A stretch of 64,000 bases of DNA from Romboutsia maritimum (GCF_002251085.2 NZ_NOJZ02000001.1:310001-374000), one strand, 5' to 3'; shown: positions 17,761 to 27,631, counted from the stretch's first letter. The notes: generated from the sequence alone by a model not told the origin. Made by a program: numbers and translations.

Positions 17761-18767
17761 TCATTTACTACTTCTTCCATTTCATGAGTTTTATTTCTCA
17801 TCATTAACTCAACTACAACTTCATTAGGATTTGCTCCTTCGTATAGTACAGAGTATATGGCATTAGTTATTGGCATGTCTATATTTAGTTTTTTAGCAAC
17901 TTCATGTGCTACATCTGTTGCTGTTATTCCTTCTACGACCATTTTAACTTCTTTTAAAGTTTCATCTAAACTCTTTCCTTGACCTATAAGAATACCAGCT
18001 CTCCTGTTTCTACTATGCATGCTCGTACATGTAACAATTAGATCACCTATACCTGATAAACCTGCAAAAGTTGATACATTAGCTCCCAGAGCAAGTCCAA
18101 GCCTACTAATTTCACTAATACCCCTTGTCATAAGAGCTGCCTTTGCATTATCACCATAGCCTAGACCATCACATATTCCAGCTCCAAATGCTATGATATT
18201 TTTTAACGCTCCACCTAACTCAACTCCTACTATATCAGGATTGGTATAAACTCTAAGCTTAGGGCTCATAAATACATCTTGAACTAATTGAGCTATGTCT
18301 AGGTCTTGTGATGCAACTACAACTGTAGTAGGTATATCTCTTGCAACTTCTTCTGCATGAGATGGTCCAGACAATGTTACATAAGGATTTTTCGGTAATT
18401 CTTCTTTACAAACCTCAGATAATCTAAGACCTGTTCCTTTTTCTAGTCCTTTAGCAACATCAACTATAATTTGTTCTTCTTTTATAAATGATTTTATTTG
18501 TTTACAAATACTTCTTATTGCTTGGGATGGAACTGCTAAAACTACTATCTTACTATTATTTACAGCTTCCTCTATATTAGTAGTTACTATTATATTTTCA
18601 GGAAATAATATTCCTGGCAAATAAGCTATATTTTCTTTAGTTTTATTTATCTTTTGAGCTTGTTCTTCTTTTAAGGTCCACATATTAACTTTATATCCTT
18701 TTTTGGCAAGACCTAAAGCTAATGCACTACCCCAACTACCAGCACCTAATACACATACCTTTTCCAA
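17745..18767 (-). CDS. gpsA: Glycerol-3-phosphate dehydrogenase [NAD(P)+]
   Basis: The 340-residue protein starts with the nucleotide-binding motif CVLGAGSWGSALALGLAKKG and contains LSGPSHAEEVA and KNIIAFGAGICDGLGYGDNAKAAL, with the catalytic Lys in the latter. It reduces dihydroxyacetone phosphate to glycerol-3-phosphate, the phospholipid backbone. The start codon is TTG, with AGGAGG about 9 bases upstream. It follows plsY by 31 bases; PlsY acylates its product, so the two genes supply consecutive lipid steps. Confidence 0.97.
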   Translation of the reverse strand: MEKVCVLGAGSWGSALALGLAKKGYKVNMWTLKEEQAQKINKTKENIAYLPGILFPENIIVTTNIEEAVNNSKIVVLAVPSQAIRSICKQIKSFIKEEQIIVDVAKGLEKGTGLRLSEVCKEELPKNPYVTLSGPSHAEEVARDIPTTVVVASQDLDIAQLVQDVFMSPKLRVYTNPDIVGVELGGALKNIIAFGAGICDGLGYGDNAKAALMTRGISEISRLGLALGANVSTFAGLSGIGDLIVTCTSMHSRNRRAGILIGQGKSLDETLKEVKMVVEGITATDVAHEVAKKLNIDMPITNAIYSVLYEGANPNEVVVELMMRNKTHEMEEVVNEKLGF

Positions 18768-18798
18768 CTTAGAATACCTCCTATGTACAAACTAAAAA

Positions 18799-19407
18799 TT
18801 ACTCTTTGTTTTGACCTAATTTTCTCTCTGTTCCACTTAATAATCTTTTTATGTTTTCTCTATGAGTATATATAACAGATATACTTAAGAATAACGTAAC
18901 TAATATACCTTTTTTATTTTGAGTTAAAATCATTAAAACAGGTGTCATTGAAATTCCTAATACGGAAGCTAATGAAACATATCTTGTAAAATAAACTATT
19001 ACCAGGAAAGTTGCAAAACCTATTAATGCTATTATAGTATTAATAGCTAGCATAGCGCCTAGAGAAGTAGCAACACCTTTTCCTCCTCTAAAACCTAAAA
19101 ATGCTGGCCAATTATGACCTGCTACAACAAATACAGCACCTAAATACATAGATGTTTGCATGTCACTTCCAGATAAATCTGCTAATATTCTAGCTACCCA
19201 TACAGCGATTGCTCCTTTTAGTAAATCTCCCACAAATGTCATAGCTCCAGCTTTTTTACCAAGTGTTCTAAGAACATTTGTCGAACCTGCATTACCAGAT
19301 CCTTGCGTCCTTATATCAACCCCTGCTATCCTTTTAGCAACTAGATATGAAGTAGATATATTTCCTAAAAGATATGCAATTACAATAATTAATATATAGT
19401 TAAACAT
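18799..19407 (-). CDS. plsY: Glycerol-3-phosphate acyltransferase PlsY
   Basis: The 202-residue membrane protein has five or more spans and the PlsY motifs GSGNAGSTNVLRTLGKKAG (residues about 37-55), GHNWPAFLGFRGGKGVATSLG and a C-terminal RHRENI-like YTHRENIKRL segment. It transfers acyl groups from acyl-phosphate to glycerol-3-phosphate, the first acylation of phospholipid synthesis. It lies 24 bases after der and is followed by gpsA. Confidence 0.96.
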   Translation of the reverse strand: MFNYILIIVIAYLLGNISTSYLVAKRIAGVDIRTQGSGNAGSTNVLRTLGKKAGAMTFVGDLLKGAIAVWVARILADLSGSDMQTSMYLGAVFVVAGHNWPAFLGFRGGKGVATSLGAMLAINTIIALIGFATFLVIVYFTRYVSLASVLGISMTPVLMILTQNKKGILVTLFLSISVIYTHRENIKRLLSGTERKLGQNKE

Positions 19408-19431
19408 ACGGACCCCCTTTAGGTAATAATT

Positions 19432-20757
19432 TTATTTTTTATTTTTTTGTCTATATTCAAACTTAACAGATGTACCTTCAAATCCAAAATTCTCTCTTAT
19501 CTTATTCTCAATATATCTTTGATATGAGAAGTGAGTTAAATCTTTATCGTTTATAAATAATGTTATTTTAGGTGGTTTAATGTCTGTTTGGGCACCATAG
19601 TAAATCTTTAATCTTCTTCCTTTATCTGATGGTGGTTGATTTAACATTACTGCTTCACCTATTACATCATTTAATGTTGAAGTCGATATTCTCTTAGAAT
19701 GTTCACTTGCTACATATTGAACAGTTTCTAATATCTTATTCATTCTTTGATTAGTTTTGGCTGATACAAATAGTACTGGTGCATACATCATGAATGGGAA
19801 CTTTTCTTTTATTTCTTTTGTATAATTACCTAAAGTTTTATTATCTTTTTCTATTAAATCCCATTTATTAACTACAAATATACATCCTTTACCTTCATCA
19901 TGAGCTATTCCTGCAACCTTAGTATCTTGTTCTGTTATACCTTGTTCTGCATCTATTACTATTAATACTATATCTGCTCTATCAACAGCACTCATCGCTC
20001 TTATTACACTGTATTTTTCTACTTTTTCATATATTTTACTTTTTCTTCTTATTCCAGCTGTATCTATAAGAAGGAATTGTTGTCCATTTTTTTCAAGATA
20101 CGTATCTACTGCATCTCTAGTTGTACCTGCTATAGGACTCACTATTACTCTTTCTTCACCTAATATATTATTTAGTATAGAACTTTTTCCTGCATTAGGC
20201 TTACCTGTTATTGCAACTCTTATTATATCTTCGTCATACTCTGTATTTAACCCTTCTGGGAAATTCTCAACTACTTCATCTAATAAATCTCCAAGTCCCA
20301 TACTGTTTGCACTAGATATTGCAACTGGAGTTCCTAAACCTAATTCATAAAAATCATATACATTATCATATTGACTTTGGCTGTCTATTTTATTAGCTAC
20401 TAATATAACTGGCTTTTTTGTTTTTCTAAGTATTTGAGATACTTCTCTATCTGCAGCTGTTATACCATTTTTTCCATCAACTACAAATATTATAACGTGA
20501 GCCATATCCATTGCAAGCATAGCTTGATTTCTCATTTGAGATAATATTATATCTTCACTATCTGGCTCTATACCTCCTGTATCTACTAAAGTAAAATACT
20601 TATCTAACCATTCTACTTCTGTAAATATTCTATCTCTAGTTACTCCTGGAGTATCTTCTACTATTGATATTCTTTTTCCTGCTAACTTATTAAATAATGT
20701 AGATTTACCTACATTTGGTCTACCTACTACTGCTACTATCGGTCTATTATCACTCAT
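19432..20757 (-). CDS. der: Ribosome biogenesis GTPase Der (EngA)
   Basis: The 441-residue protein has two tandem GTPase domains, each with its own P-loop (GRPNVGKST near residue 12 and GKPNAGKSS near 184), DTGG/DTAG switch motifs and NKxD motifs (ANKID, VNKWD). A C-terminal KH-like domain begins near residue 350. Der is essential for 50S ribosome assembly. The gene starts a probable transcript with plsY and gpsA. Confidence 0.98.
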   Translation of the reverse strand: MSDNRPIVAVVGRPNVGKSTLFNKLAGKRISIVEDTPGVTRDRIFTEVEWLDKYFTLVDTGGIEPDSEDIILSQMRNQAMLAMDMAHVIIFVVDGKNGITAADREVSQILRKTKKPVILVANKIDSQSQYDNVYDFYELGLGTPVAISSANSMGLGDLLDEVVENFPEGLNTEYDEDIIRVAITGKPNAGKSSILNNILGEERVIVSPIAGTTRDAVDTYLEKNGQQFLLIDTAGIRRKSKIYEKVEKYSVIRAMSAVDRADIVLIVIDAEQGITEQDTKVAGIAHDEGKGCIFVVNKWDLIEKDNKTLGNYTKEIKEKFPFMMYAPVLFVSAKTNQRMNKILETVQYVASEHSKRISTSTLNDVIGEAVMLNQPPSDKGRRLKIYYGAQTDIKPPKITLFINDKDLTHFSYQRYIENKIRENFGFEGTSVKFEYRQKNKK

Positions 20758-20771
20758 AATTATCTCCTTTC

Positions 20772-22100
20772 TTATTTTAAAATTTTATCTACAAAGTCTT
20801 TTCCATCATTTAAACAAGGAACAACTTCTATATTCATAATTTCTTGCATTTTTTCTAAAGTTATATTATCTAAGAATATTTCTTCATCTGCTTTTAACAT
20901 ATTTCTCGGTATATATAAAGTTTCGCCTAAATCCTTATCTTTTAACTGTTCAATTATATCTGTAGCAGTTATAAGTCCAGAAACTGTTATTGTATCTCCA
21001 AAGAAATTATTTACTATTTTATATACTTCAATTTCAACATTATCAAATTTACTCATTATACATTGTGCCATGTTTTTAATAAATTTATAAGCAGAATGAC
21101 CTGTTGCTATTGAAACTTTTTTATTTCTTGTAATTTTATCTTCCGATAATGTACTTAGAAAATCTTGTATTTCTCTTTCTAACTTACTTATCATACCTAC
21201 ACCATTTTCAAATTGGATAAAACCTTCATACTCATCATATTTTAATAATTCTCTATTTGCAATTATGTAAAATTCATCTGATAAAAATGCAAATCTAGTT
21301 CCTCTTTTTAATAGATATTTCTTTTGTATTTCATTTATTTGGTCTATAGTTTCAGACGCACTATTTTTATTAAATATATCTAAGTTAGGTAAATGACTTC
21401 TATGCTTTGTTATCCCTACAGGTACAATTGCTGCACTATTTACATATGGATATAATTTTTCTAAATCAGATATAGTTCTTGTTAATTCTTCTTTATCATT
21501 ATATCCTGGACATAAAACTATTTGGCAGTTCATTTGTATATTAGCTTTTGCTAATCTTTGCATAATACTATATAAATTTCCTGCAAATTTATTTTTAATC
21601 ATTTTCTGTCTTAGTTCTGGATTTGTAGTATGAACAGAAATATTTATAGGACTTATTCTATATTTGATAATATTATTTATATCATCTTCACTCATATTAG
21701 TAAGAGTTACAAAATTACCTTGTAAAAATGATAGCCTTGAGTCATCATCCTTAAAATAAAGTGTTTCTCTCATACCTTTTGGAAGTTGATCTATAAAACA
21801 AAATACACATTTATTTCTACAACTTTTAGCTTGATCTATTATTGGGTTTGTAAATTCAATACCCAACTCCTCATCAAATTCTTTTTCAATTTCATATATA
21901 TATATTTCACCGTTTATTTTCTGAATTTCTGCCTCTAAGTACTCATCGCTTACCAAAAATTTATATTCTATAATATCATGTATTATCTGGTCGTTTATAG
22001 ATATAAGTAAATCTCCTACTTCTATACCTATCTCATCAGCAATACTATCCTTATATACTTTACTTATAATATTATTAACTTTTTTAACATTTACTTCCAT
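20772..22100 (-). CDS. DUF512 / PDZ-containing radical SAM-like protein
   Basis: The 442-residue protein starts with a PDZ-like domain (IADEIGIEVGDLLISINDQ), followed by a radical-SAM cysteine motif CRNKCVFC (C-x3-C-x2-C) within a TIM-barrel-like region (FLQGNFVTLTNM). The DUF512 domain follows. It belongs to the TIGR03279 family, conserved in Firmicutes and cyanobacteria, of unknown biochemical role, usually next to der, as here. The gap to der is 14 bases. It is expected to bind a 4Fe-4S cluster and S-adenosylmethionine. Confidence 0.88.
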   Translation of the reverse strand: MEVNVKKVNNIISKVYKDSIADEIGIEVGDLLISINDQIIHDIIEYKFLVSDEYLEAEIQKINGEIYIYEIEKEFDEELGIEFTNPIIDQAKSCRNKCVFCFIDQLPKGMRETLYFKDDDSRLSFLQGNFVTLTNMSEDDINNIIKYRISPINISVHTTNPELRQKMIKNKFAGNLYSIMQRLAKANIQMNCQIVLCPGYNDKEELTRTISDLEKLYPYVNSAAIVPVGITKHRSHLPNLDIFNKNSASETIDQINEIQKKYLLKRGTRFAFLSDEFYIIANRELLKYDEYEGFIQFENGVGMISKLEREIQDFLSTLSEDKITRNKKVSIATGHSAYKFIKNMAQCIMSKFDNVEIEVYKIVNNFFGDTITVSGLITATDIIEQLKDKDLGETLYIPRNMLKADEEIFLDNITLEKMQEIMNIEVVPCLNDGKDFVDKILK

Positions 22101-22196
22101 ATGTTATCACCACTTTTCTTTTTGAATACATCATATTATATTACCATGTTTTAATAAAAATAGTCAATATATAGCGAAATTTGAACATAATGTCTA

Positions 22197-22221
22197 AAAA
22201 AGGTACCAAAAGGTACCTTTT
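22197..22221 (-). terminator. Terminator after the YIEGIA cluster
   Basis: AAAAGGTACC-AAAA-GGTACCTTTT is a perfect stem-loop that touches the stop codon of the small partner gene. Confidence 0.75.
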
Positions 22222-22420
22222 AATGTTTAACTACTATTAACGTTCCACTAGTCATCTCATGAACCATACCACTTACACATTTAGACATAAGCATTGCTTT
22301 CTGTTGCAAGTCTTTTTCGTTATCTGCATAAAATATAGGACATCCTCCACCATTTTGCATATTTTTATTAGTCGTTATTATAGCTAAAGTGTATTCATTT
22401 ATGCCTACGTTCATTCCCAT
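22220..22420 (-). CDS. YIEGIA capping-complex subunit-like small protein
   Basis: This protein of about 66 residues reads MGMNVGINEYTLAIITTNKN and ends VHEMTSGTLIVVKH, matching the small family annotated as a capping-complex subunit for YIEGIA proteins. I chose the ATG at 22420, one base after the stop of the upstream YIEGIA gene, because GAAGGG stands about 11 bases before it; a GTG three codons upstream has no proper site. No transmembrane segment is present. It probably forms a complex with the two YIEGIA membrane proteins encoded before it. The function is unknown and likely linked to sporulation. Confidence 0.75.
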   Translation of the reverse strand: MGMNVGINEYTLAIITTNKNMQNGGGCPIFYADNEKDLQQKAMLMSKCVSGMVHEMTSGTLIVVKH

Positions 22421-22421
22421 C

Positions 22422-23354
22422 TTATACACTTCCCTTCTTACCTATTTTATAATTTTCAAGTGATAAATTTTTTCCTTTTGCACTTGCTAAAACCGGACAA
22501 GACTTAACTGCTTCTATTATCTTTTGTTCATCCTTTTCCATTGGTATAAATGCTATTATTAAACTTTCTTTTTTTGGATTTCTTCTTGGCAATGGTACAA
22601 ATGCTGGTTCATCATGTTCTCTATATAAACCTAATCTAGAGTAAAGATTGTATACTATAGTTTGTCTTTGACCTGAATCAAATAAAATCCCTGCATTAGT
22701 ATAATCTTTATCTTTAGGTATTATTTCTATACCTATTCCTCTTGAAAGATATCTTTCCCTATCACTTTTAAGACCTATATTAGTAATTCCCTTTAAATCT
22801 CCAACTTTCATTATACACTCATCTACAAAACTTATTTTTACTATTTCAACATCTGCAATATCACCTATACTCTCTCTTTTTAATAATTTTTTTAGTATAA
22901 GAGTTAATGCTAGTCCAATTATAGAACTTATCATTAAAGATGTATTTTTTGCTATTTTAAGTTCTTCTATAATTAAATAATACAATCCAATTGTTGATAA
23001 AGAAGTTATTATACACATATAATTTCTAATTTCATAAGTTCTCGCTATTTCCTCAATAAAAGCTTCTCCTCTTTTTACTAATTGAATATCTTCTAAATTT
23101 TGTAAACTATCTCTTCTATTCTCCCTAACTTGTCTGAATTGCTCTGCTGCTAAAGATAAAAATGTTATAGACGTATATGCTCTGTCTCTTAAAGCAGGTA
23201 CAAGTAATGCTCCTAATGACGATGCTACAAATGCTAATACTAACTGAGATAATAATATATTAGGTTGCGCTGGGTATTGTCTTTGGTCCGTATTTAACAT
23301 AATAATTCTAGAAAGAATTCCAATTCCAACTGCTACTAAAAATACTTTGTCCAT
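22422..23354 (-). CDS. YIEGIA family membrane protein (copy 2)
   Basis: The 310-residue protein has hydrophobic segments near residues 1-20, 30-60, 110-160, and a soluble C-terminal domain. The naming motif appears as AFIEEIARTYE (about residues 92-102). It ends in a basic tail. It is a paralogue of the next gene upstream, 23377-24309, with the same length and layout (RxxSIGDIADVEIVKISF versus RDSIGDVAQVIPAKINF). Family members are common in endospore formers and are near der/gpsA/spoIVA in Bacillus. The stop is coupled to the small partner gene. Biochemical function is not known. Confidence 0.85.
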   Translation of the reverse strand: MDKVFLVAVGIGILSRIIMLNTDQRQYPAQPNILLSQLVLAFVASSLGALLVPALRDRAYTSITFLSLAAEQFRQVRENRRDSLQNLEDIQLVKRGEAFIEEIARTYEIRNYMCIITSLSTIGLYYLIIEELKIAKNTSLMISSIIGLALTLILKKLLKRESIGDIADVEIVKISFVDECIMKVGDLKGITNIGLKSDRERYLSRGIGIEIIPKDKDYTNAGILFDSGQRQTIVYNLYSRLGLYREHDEPAFVPLPRRNPKKESLIIAFIPMEKDEQKIIEAVKSCPVLASAKGKNLSLENYKIGKKGSV

Positions 23355-23376
23355 TTAATCACCTCTTTACTTTTAA

Positions 23377-24309
23377 CTATAAAGCTTTTCTTTTATACGC
23401 ACTTTGTTTTCCTTTTGAAGTTTCAAGTACTGGTGTACTTTTAACTACTTGTATCATTGTATCTATATCTTTTACAATTGGTATATATGGTATAACCACT
23501 GTATTTTTTTCTAAATTTGTTCTTGATGTAGCTATTATATCTTTTTCATCTACATCCTTATCTATTCCCATATGAATAAATATACTATGTATTATGGCAT
23601 CTCTTTGCCCTAAGTCATTTATAATACCAAAGTCTGCCATAGTATTAGGAATTATTTCTATAGCTATTCCACTGTTTATATATTTATCTCTACTATCTTT
23701 CAATCCTATATTAGTTATTATTGTGTCATTTACTTTTAGTATAGGTCCTTCAAAGTTTATTTTTGCTGGAATAACTTGTGCAACATCTCCTATACTATCT
23801 CTTCTTAAATATCTTCTAAACATTAACCCTATCAGTGCACCTGCTATTAATGCACTTATTGTACATCCTAAAAATCTCACATTAAATTTTTTATTTAAGT
23901 ATATATAAGCTATAGAAGCCCCTAATGCTGAAAATAAACTTATATAACTTCTTGATTCATATGTAGTTGCTATTTCCTCTACATATGCAGAACCTTTTGG
24001 AACTATCTCTCCATTATCAATATTTTCTAATGTTATTCTTTCTTGCTTAGCTAAACCTTGAAATTGTTGAATTGCCACAGCAAAAAATGTTAATGCAGAA
24101 AACTCTTTATCTACTAATGCAGGTAGTGCTATTGCTCCAAGTGAAGCAGAAAGACCCGATATTATAATTTGCTCTAAAAAATCCTGTGGTCTTGTTGGAT
24201 ATTGCTTATCTGTAACTCTTAATACAAATCCTCTGCATACTATACCTACAAATGTAGCCACTAAAAATGCCCGTCTAAACAACTCATCATTAAATAAACT
24301 TTCTTTCAT
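23377..24309 (-). CDS. YIEGIA family membrane protein (copy 1)
   Basis: This 310-residue paralogue of the downstream gene has the motif AYVEEIATTYESRSYIS around residues 105-120. Transmembrane segments are at about 12-30, 45-65 and 125-170, and the C-terminal soluble domain contains KVNDTIITNIGLKDSRDKYI, which in the paralogue reads KVGDLKGITNIGLKSDRERYL. The gene has an AGGAGTTG-type ribosome site, and the downstream paralogue begins 22 bases later. Two paralogues plus a small partner suggest a hetero-oligomeric membrane complex. Confidence 0.85.
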   Translation of the reverse strand: MKESLFNDELFRRAFLVATFVGIVCRGFVLRVTDKQYPTRPQDFLEQIIISGLSASLGAIALPALVDKEFSALTFFAVAIQQFQGLAKQERITLENIDNGEIVPKGSAYVEEIATTYESRSYISLFSALGASIAYIYLNKKFNVRFLGCTISALIAGALIGLMFRRYLRRDSIGDVAQVIPAKINFEGPILKVNDTIITNIGLKDSRDKYINSGIAIEIIPNTMADFGIINDLGQRDAIIHSIFIHMGIDKDVDEKDIIATSRTNLEKNTVVIPYIPIVKDIDTMIQVVKSTPVLETSKGKQSAYKRKAL

Positions 24310-24385
24310 GATACAACTCCTTTTCCTATAAAATTATTTATAAATAATTTTCATTACAAATTTTCTAGTACCATTAGTTTATGCA

Positions 24386-24423
24386 AAAACAAAAAAAAAT
24401 CTCCTTTAACTAAGGAAATTTTT
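24386..24423 (-). terminator. Terminator of the histidine kinase gene
   Basis: AAAATTTCCTT and AAGGAGATTTT on the minus strand form a stem overlapping the kinase stop. It is followed by about nine Ts. Confidence 0.8.
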
Positions 24424-25695
24424 ATTTGGTATGGTAATAATAAATTCACTACCTTTATCTAATTCACTTTTTAATTCTACATTTCCACCTAAATTTTTTA
24501 CTATATGTTTAGTTATAGCAAGTCCTAACCCTGTTCCACCAACTTCTCTACTTCTTGCTTTATCTACTCTATAAAATCTTTCAAAAACACGATTTATATC
24601 TTCTTTAGGTATTCCTACTCCATTATCTATTACTTTTAAAATAATATTTTTACTTTCTGATTTTACAATAACTTTAATTTTTCCTCCTTGCGGAGTATAC
24701 TTTATTGCATTATCTATCAAGTTTAAAAATATCTGCTTCATATAGTCTCTATTTATTAATACACTAAGTTTTTCATCACTAAATTCATAATTTATATCTA
24801 TATCTTTTAACTCAGCCATGTAAATTGTCATATCATAAACTTCTTTAAATATATCGTATATTTTTACACTATCAACTTGTATACTATCTTTATTTTCTAT
24901 AAATGATAATAATAATATATCATCAATAAGCCTTTTTAATCTATCTGATTCACTTTCAATAATTCCTAAAAATTTATTTCTTGTTTGTTTATCTATATTT
25001 TCATTTAATTTTAATGTTTCTACAAATCCACTTATTGATGTTAATGGTGTCTTAAGTTCATGACTTACATTAGCAACAAAATCACTTCTCATATTTTCAA
25101 GTTTTACTTTCTCTGTGATATCTTCTATATTAATAATTGAACCAATCATAACATTATTAGTATTTTGAAGATATACTGGATCTAATTTTATTTTATAAAC
25201 GGTTCCATTACTTATTGTAATTTCACTTCTTTCATTTTTATTTGATCCTATATATCTAGAAACTTCTGATAGTATTTTTTCTTCCTTTATGACAAAATTT
25301 ACATTGTGTCCTTCTACTACTTCATTTGGTTCACACTTTATTATATTCTTAGCTTCTTCATTTATTAATAATATATTTCCATGAACATCTAGCGCTAAAA
25401 TCCCATGAGATATACTTTTTAATATAGATTTTAATTGAAGATGTTTGTACTCACCTTCAGCTACTGCATTATCTATCTTTTCTATCATATGATTAAAATT
25501 TCTTGCTAATTCTCCTAATTCACCTTTTGCGGATATATTTAATCTTGAATGAAACTCTTTATTGCTTACTTTTTTAGATACATAAATAAATTCTTCTAGA
25601 TAACTTCTTAGGCTTACGGTATACCTTATTGCTACTATTGCAATTATTATAGAAAGTAATGTTATAAAGAAATACAGATTATCTATAAATTCCAT
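24406..25695 (-). CDS. PhoR-like sensor histidine kinase
   Basis: The 429-residue protein has one N-terminal membrane segment (residues about 8-28), a HAMP-like region (about 30-85), a PAS domain (about 90-190), a HisKA domain with the phospho-His in FVANVSHELKTPLTSI (about 206-220), and an ATPase domain with DNAIKYTPQGG, DNGVGIP and GTGLGLAI boxes. With only one visible membrane span and little outside the cell, it more likely senses an internal or membrane state. It phosphorylates the regulator encoded directly upstream (25728-26420). A phosphate-response (PhoR) role is a family guess only. Confidence 0.9.
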   Translation of the reverse strand: MEFIDNLYFFITLLSIIIAIVAIRYTVSLRSYLEEFIYVSKKVSNKEFHSRLNISAKGELGELARNFNHMIEKIDNAVAEGEYKHLQLKSILKSISHGILALDVHGNILLINEEAKNIIKCEPNEVVEGHNVNFVIKEEKILSEVSRYIGSNKNERSEITISNGTVYKIKLDPVYLQNTNNVMIGSIINIEDITEKVKLENMRSDFVANVSHELKTPLTSISGFVETLKLNENIDKQTRNKFLGIIESESDRLKRLIDDILLLSFIENKDSIQVDSVKIYDIFKEVYDMTIYMAELKDIDINYEFSDEKLSVLINRDYMKQIFLNLIDNAIKYTPQGGKIKVIVKSESKNIILKVIDNGVGIPKEDINRVFERFYRVDKARSREVGGTGLGLAITKHIVKNLGGNVELKSELDKGSEFIITIPNKNFLS

Positions 25696-25727
25696 AATAA
25701 AATTCTCCTATTTCCATTTTTAATATT

Positions 25728-26420
25728 TTAATCAATTTTATACCCTACACCTCGTATTGTTTCTATATATTTAACTGTACTATTTTCCCCTTCTATTTTC
25801 TTTCTAAGATACCTTATATGAACATCAACAGTTCTAGTTTCTCCATAATATTCATAACCCCAAATTTTATCTAAAAGGTAATTTCTAGAAAGTACTTTCC
25901 CTTTATTTTGAAGTAACAACCTTAGAAGTTCAAATTCCTTTAAAGTTAATTCTATTTTCTCGCTACCTTTAGTTACTTCGTGTTTAGATAAGTCAACTTT
26001 AAGGTTTCCTGAATGTAAAATATTTTCTTCATTTGTTGAGTTCAAATTATATCTTCTAAGCACAGAAGTAATTCTAGCTAATAACTCCTTTATACTAAAT
26101 GGTTTAGTTATATAATCATCTGCTCCTACTTCTAAACCTTCTACCTTATCATTTTCCATATTTTTAGCTGTAAGCATTATAACAGGTGTATTTTTTAAGG
26201 ATTTATCACTTCTTATTTTTTTTAATACCTCAATACCACTTATATTAGGTAACATCCAATCTAAAAGTATTAAGTCAGGTTTAATTTCCTTTGCCTTTAT
26301 AAATCCATCAAAACCATCATATGAATAATCAACCTCATAATTTTCTGTTTCTAAATTGAACTTAAGAAGTTCAACTATATGCATCTCATCATCTATAACA
26401 AGAACCTTAGTATTAATCAT
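25728..26420 (-). CDS. PhoB/PhoP-type response regulator (OmpR family)
   Basis: The 230-residue protein has a receiver domain with the acidic pocket IDDE (residues 9-12), phospho-acceptor Asp54 in LILLDWMLP, and Lys in DDYITKPF. A winged-helix DNA-binding domain (about 130-230) contains TLKEFELLRLLLQNKGKVLS and VRYLRKKIEG-like segments. It should bind direct repeats in promoters when phosphorylated by the downstream kinase. AGAGGTG precedes the ATG by 8 bases. It is followed after 32 bases by the kinase gene and preceded by pgeF. Confidence 0.93.
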   Translation of the reverse strand: MINTKVLVIDDEMHIVELLKFNLETENYEVDYSYDGFDGFIKAKEIKPDLILLDWMLPNISGIEVLKKIRSDKSLKNTPVIMLTAKNMENDKVEGLEVGADDYITKPFSIKELLARITSVLRRYNLNSTNEENILHSGNLKVDLSKHEVTKGSEKIELTLKEFELLRLLLQNKGKVLSRNYLLDKIWGYEYYGETRTVDVHIRYLRKKIEGENSTVKYIETIRGVGYKID

Positions 26421-26436
26421 TGGCTATACACCTCTC

Positions 26437-27147
26437 TTATTTTATCTGTAGTAACATTCCTATTCTTTTTTGTGTTTTATAATGCTTTCTATAAGAGTGG
26501 AATTTATCTTCATTACAGCTAGTACATAAATTCAAGTTAATTATATTTTGCTTTTTAACTCCACTACATTTTAGTATATGTTCATTAATCTTCCACAAGT
26601 CTAAATAATATCTACCTTCTTTAATTATATAAAATTTTTCATCTTGATTTGTAATAATCGTGTTAAATTTTTTTACTAAGTCTTCTGATACTTCATAACA
26701 ACAAGGTCCTATTGATGGACCTATCACACATACTACATCTTCTAGCGCTGTATTATAATGCTTATTCATTTTATCAATAACCTTTTGACCTATCTTATCA
26801 AATGTTCCTCTCCAGCCTGCATGAGCTAATCCTATAGCTTTATTCTTTGTATCTATTATAGCTATAGGAACACAATCTGCAGTAAATATAAGTAATGGTA
26901 CATTTTTTACGTTTGTAATTAATGCATCTCCATCTATTTTTTGTCCTATATTATTTTCATCAATAAGATTCACTATATCTGAGTGTATTTGTATGTTACT
27001 AGTTAAATTTTCAAACTCAAACTTACCGTCTTCACATACTTTTATCATATCTTCTTTTAATTTTGAATCTACATCCTTAGTAGTAATAGCTAGATTTACA
27101 AATTCTATATTTTCTTCAATTTCTTTAACTGTTATATAACTACTCAC
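26437..27147 (-). CDS. pgeF: Peptidoglycan editing factor PgeF (YfiH/LACC1 family)
   Basis: The protein has about 236 residues and the YfiH motifs LLIFTADCVPIAI, LAHAGWRGTFDKIG (catalytic His) and CVIGPSIGPCCYEV (catalytic Cys region). PgeF hydrolyses muramate precursors wrongly loaded with L-Ser; LACC1 relatives act on purine nucleosides. I chose the GTG at 27147 because AAGGAG, which lies inside the end of nrdR, stands 6 bases in front of it. The TTG at 27165 has no site. The gene begins one base after the nrdR stop, so the two are coupled. Confidence 0.88.
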   Translation of the reverse strand: MSSYITVKEIEENIEFVNLAITTKDVDSKLKEDMIKVCEDGKFEFENLTSNIQIHSDIVNLIDENNIGQKIDGDALITNVKNVPLLIFTADCVPIAIIDTKNKAIGLAHAGWRGTFDKIGQKVIDKMNKHYNTALEDVVCVIGPSIGPCCYEVSEDLVKKFNTIITNQDEKFYIIKEGRYYLDLWKINEHILKCSGVKKQNIINLNLCTSCNEDKFHSYRKHYKTQKRIGMLLQIK

Positions 27148-27148
27148 T

Positions 27149-27607
27149 TTAGTCTCCTTTTTCAATTAATATATTTTTCAATTCATTTACAAAAGTATTT
27201 ATATCTTTAAATTGTCTGTATACAGAAGCAAATCTAACATAAGCTACTTCATCTACATCTTTTAATTTATCCATAACCATTTCGCCTATTTTACCTGTTT
27301 CTATTTCAGATATATAAAATTTATTTATTTCATTTTCAACATAAGAAACTATATCTTCAATTTGTTCAATTGACACAGGTCTTTTTTCACAAGCCTTTAA
27401 TAACCCAAACTTTATTTTTTCTGTATTAAAGTATTCTCTACTATTATCTTTTTTTATTACCATTACTGGCGTTGTTTCTATTTTTTCGTATGTAGTAAAT
27501 CGCTTCTTACAGGATTCACATTCTCTTCTTCTTCTAATAGATTTACTATCTGTGTGTCTAGAATCTATAACTTTAGATTCTTTATAATTACAATAAGGAC
27601 ATTGCAA
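27149..27607 (-). CDS. nrdR: Ribonucleotide reductase repressor NrdR
   Basis: The 152-residue protein starts [20 protein letters not shown] and has the paired CxxC zinc ribbon (Cys3, Cys6, Cys31, Cys34 in [14 protein letters not shown]). An ATP-cone domain (about 49-140) begins [13 protein letters not shown]. NrdR binds ATP or dATP and represses nrd genes. The length matches the family (about 150). It is followed by pgeF with one base between. Confidence 0.97.
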   Translation of the reverse strand: MQCPYCNYKESKVIDSRHTDSKSIRRRRECESCKKRFTTYEKIETTPVMVIKKDNSREYFNTEKIKFGLLKACEKRPVSIEQIEDIVSYVENEINKFYISEIETGKIGEMVMDKLKDVDEVAYVRFASVYRQFKDINTFVNELKNILIEKGD

Positions 27608-27631
27608 TGTTGTTTCCTCCTTTGTTGTTAT

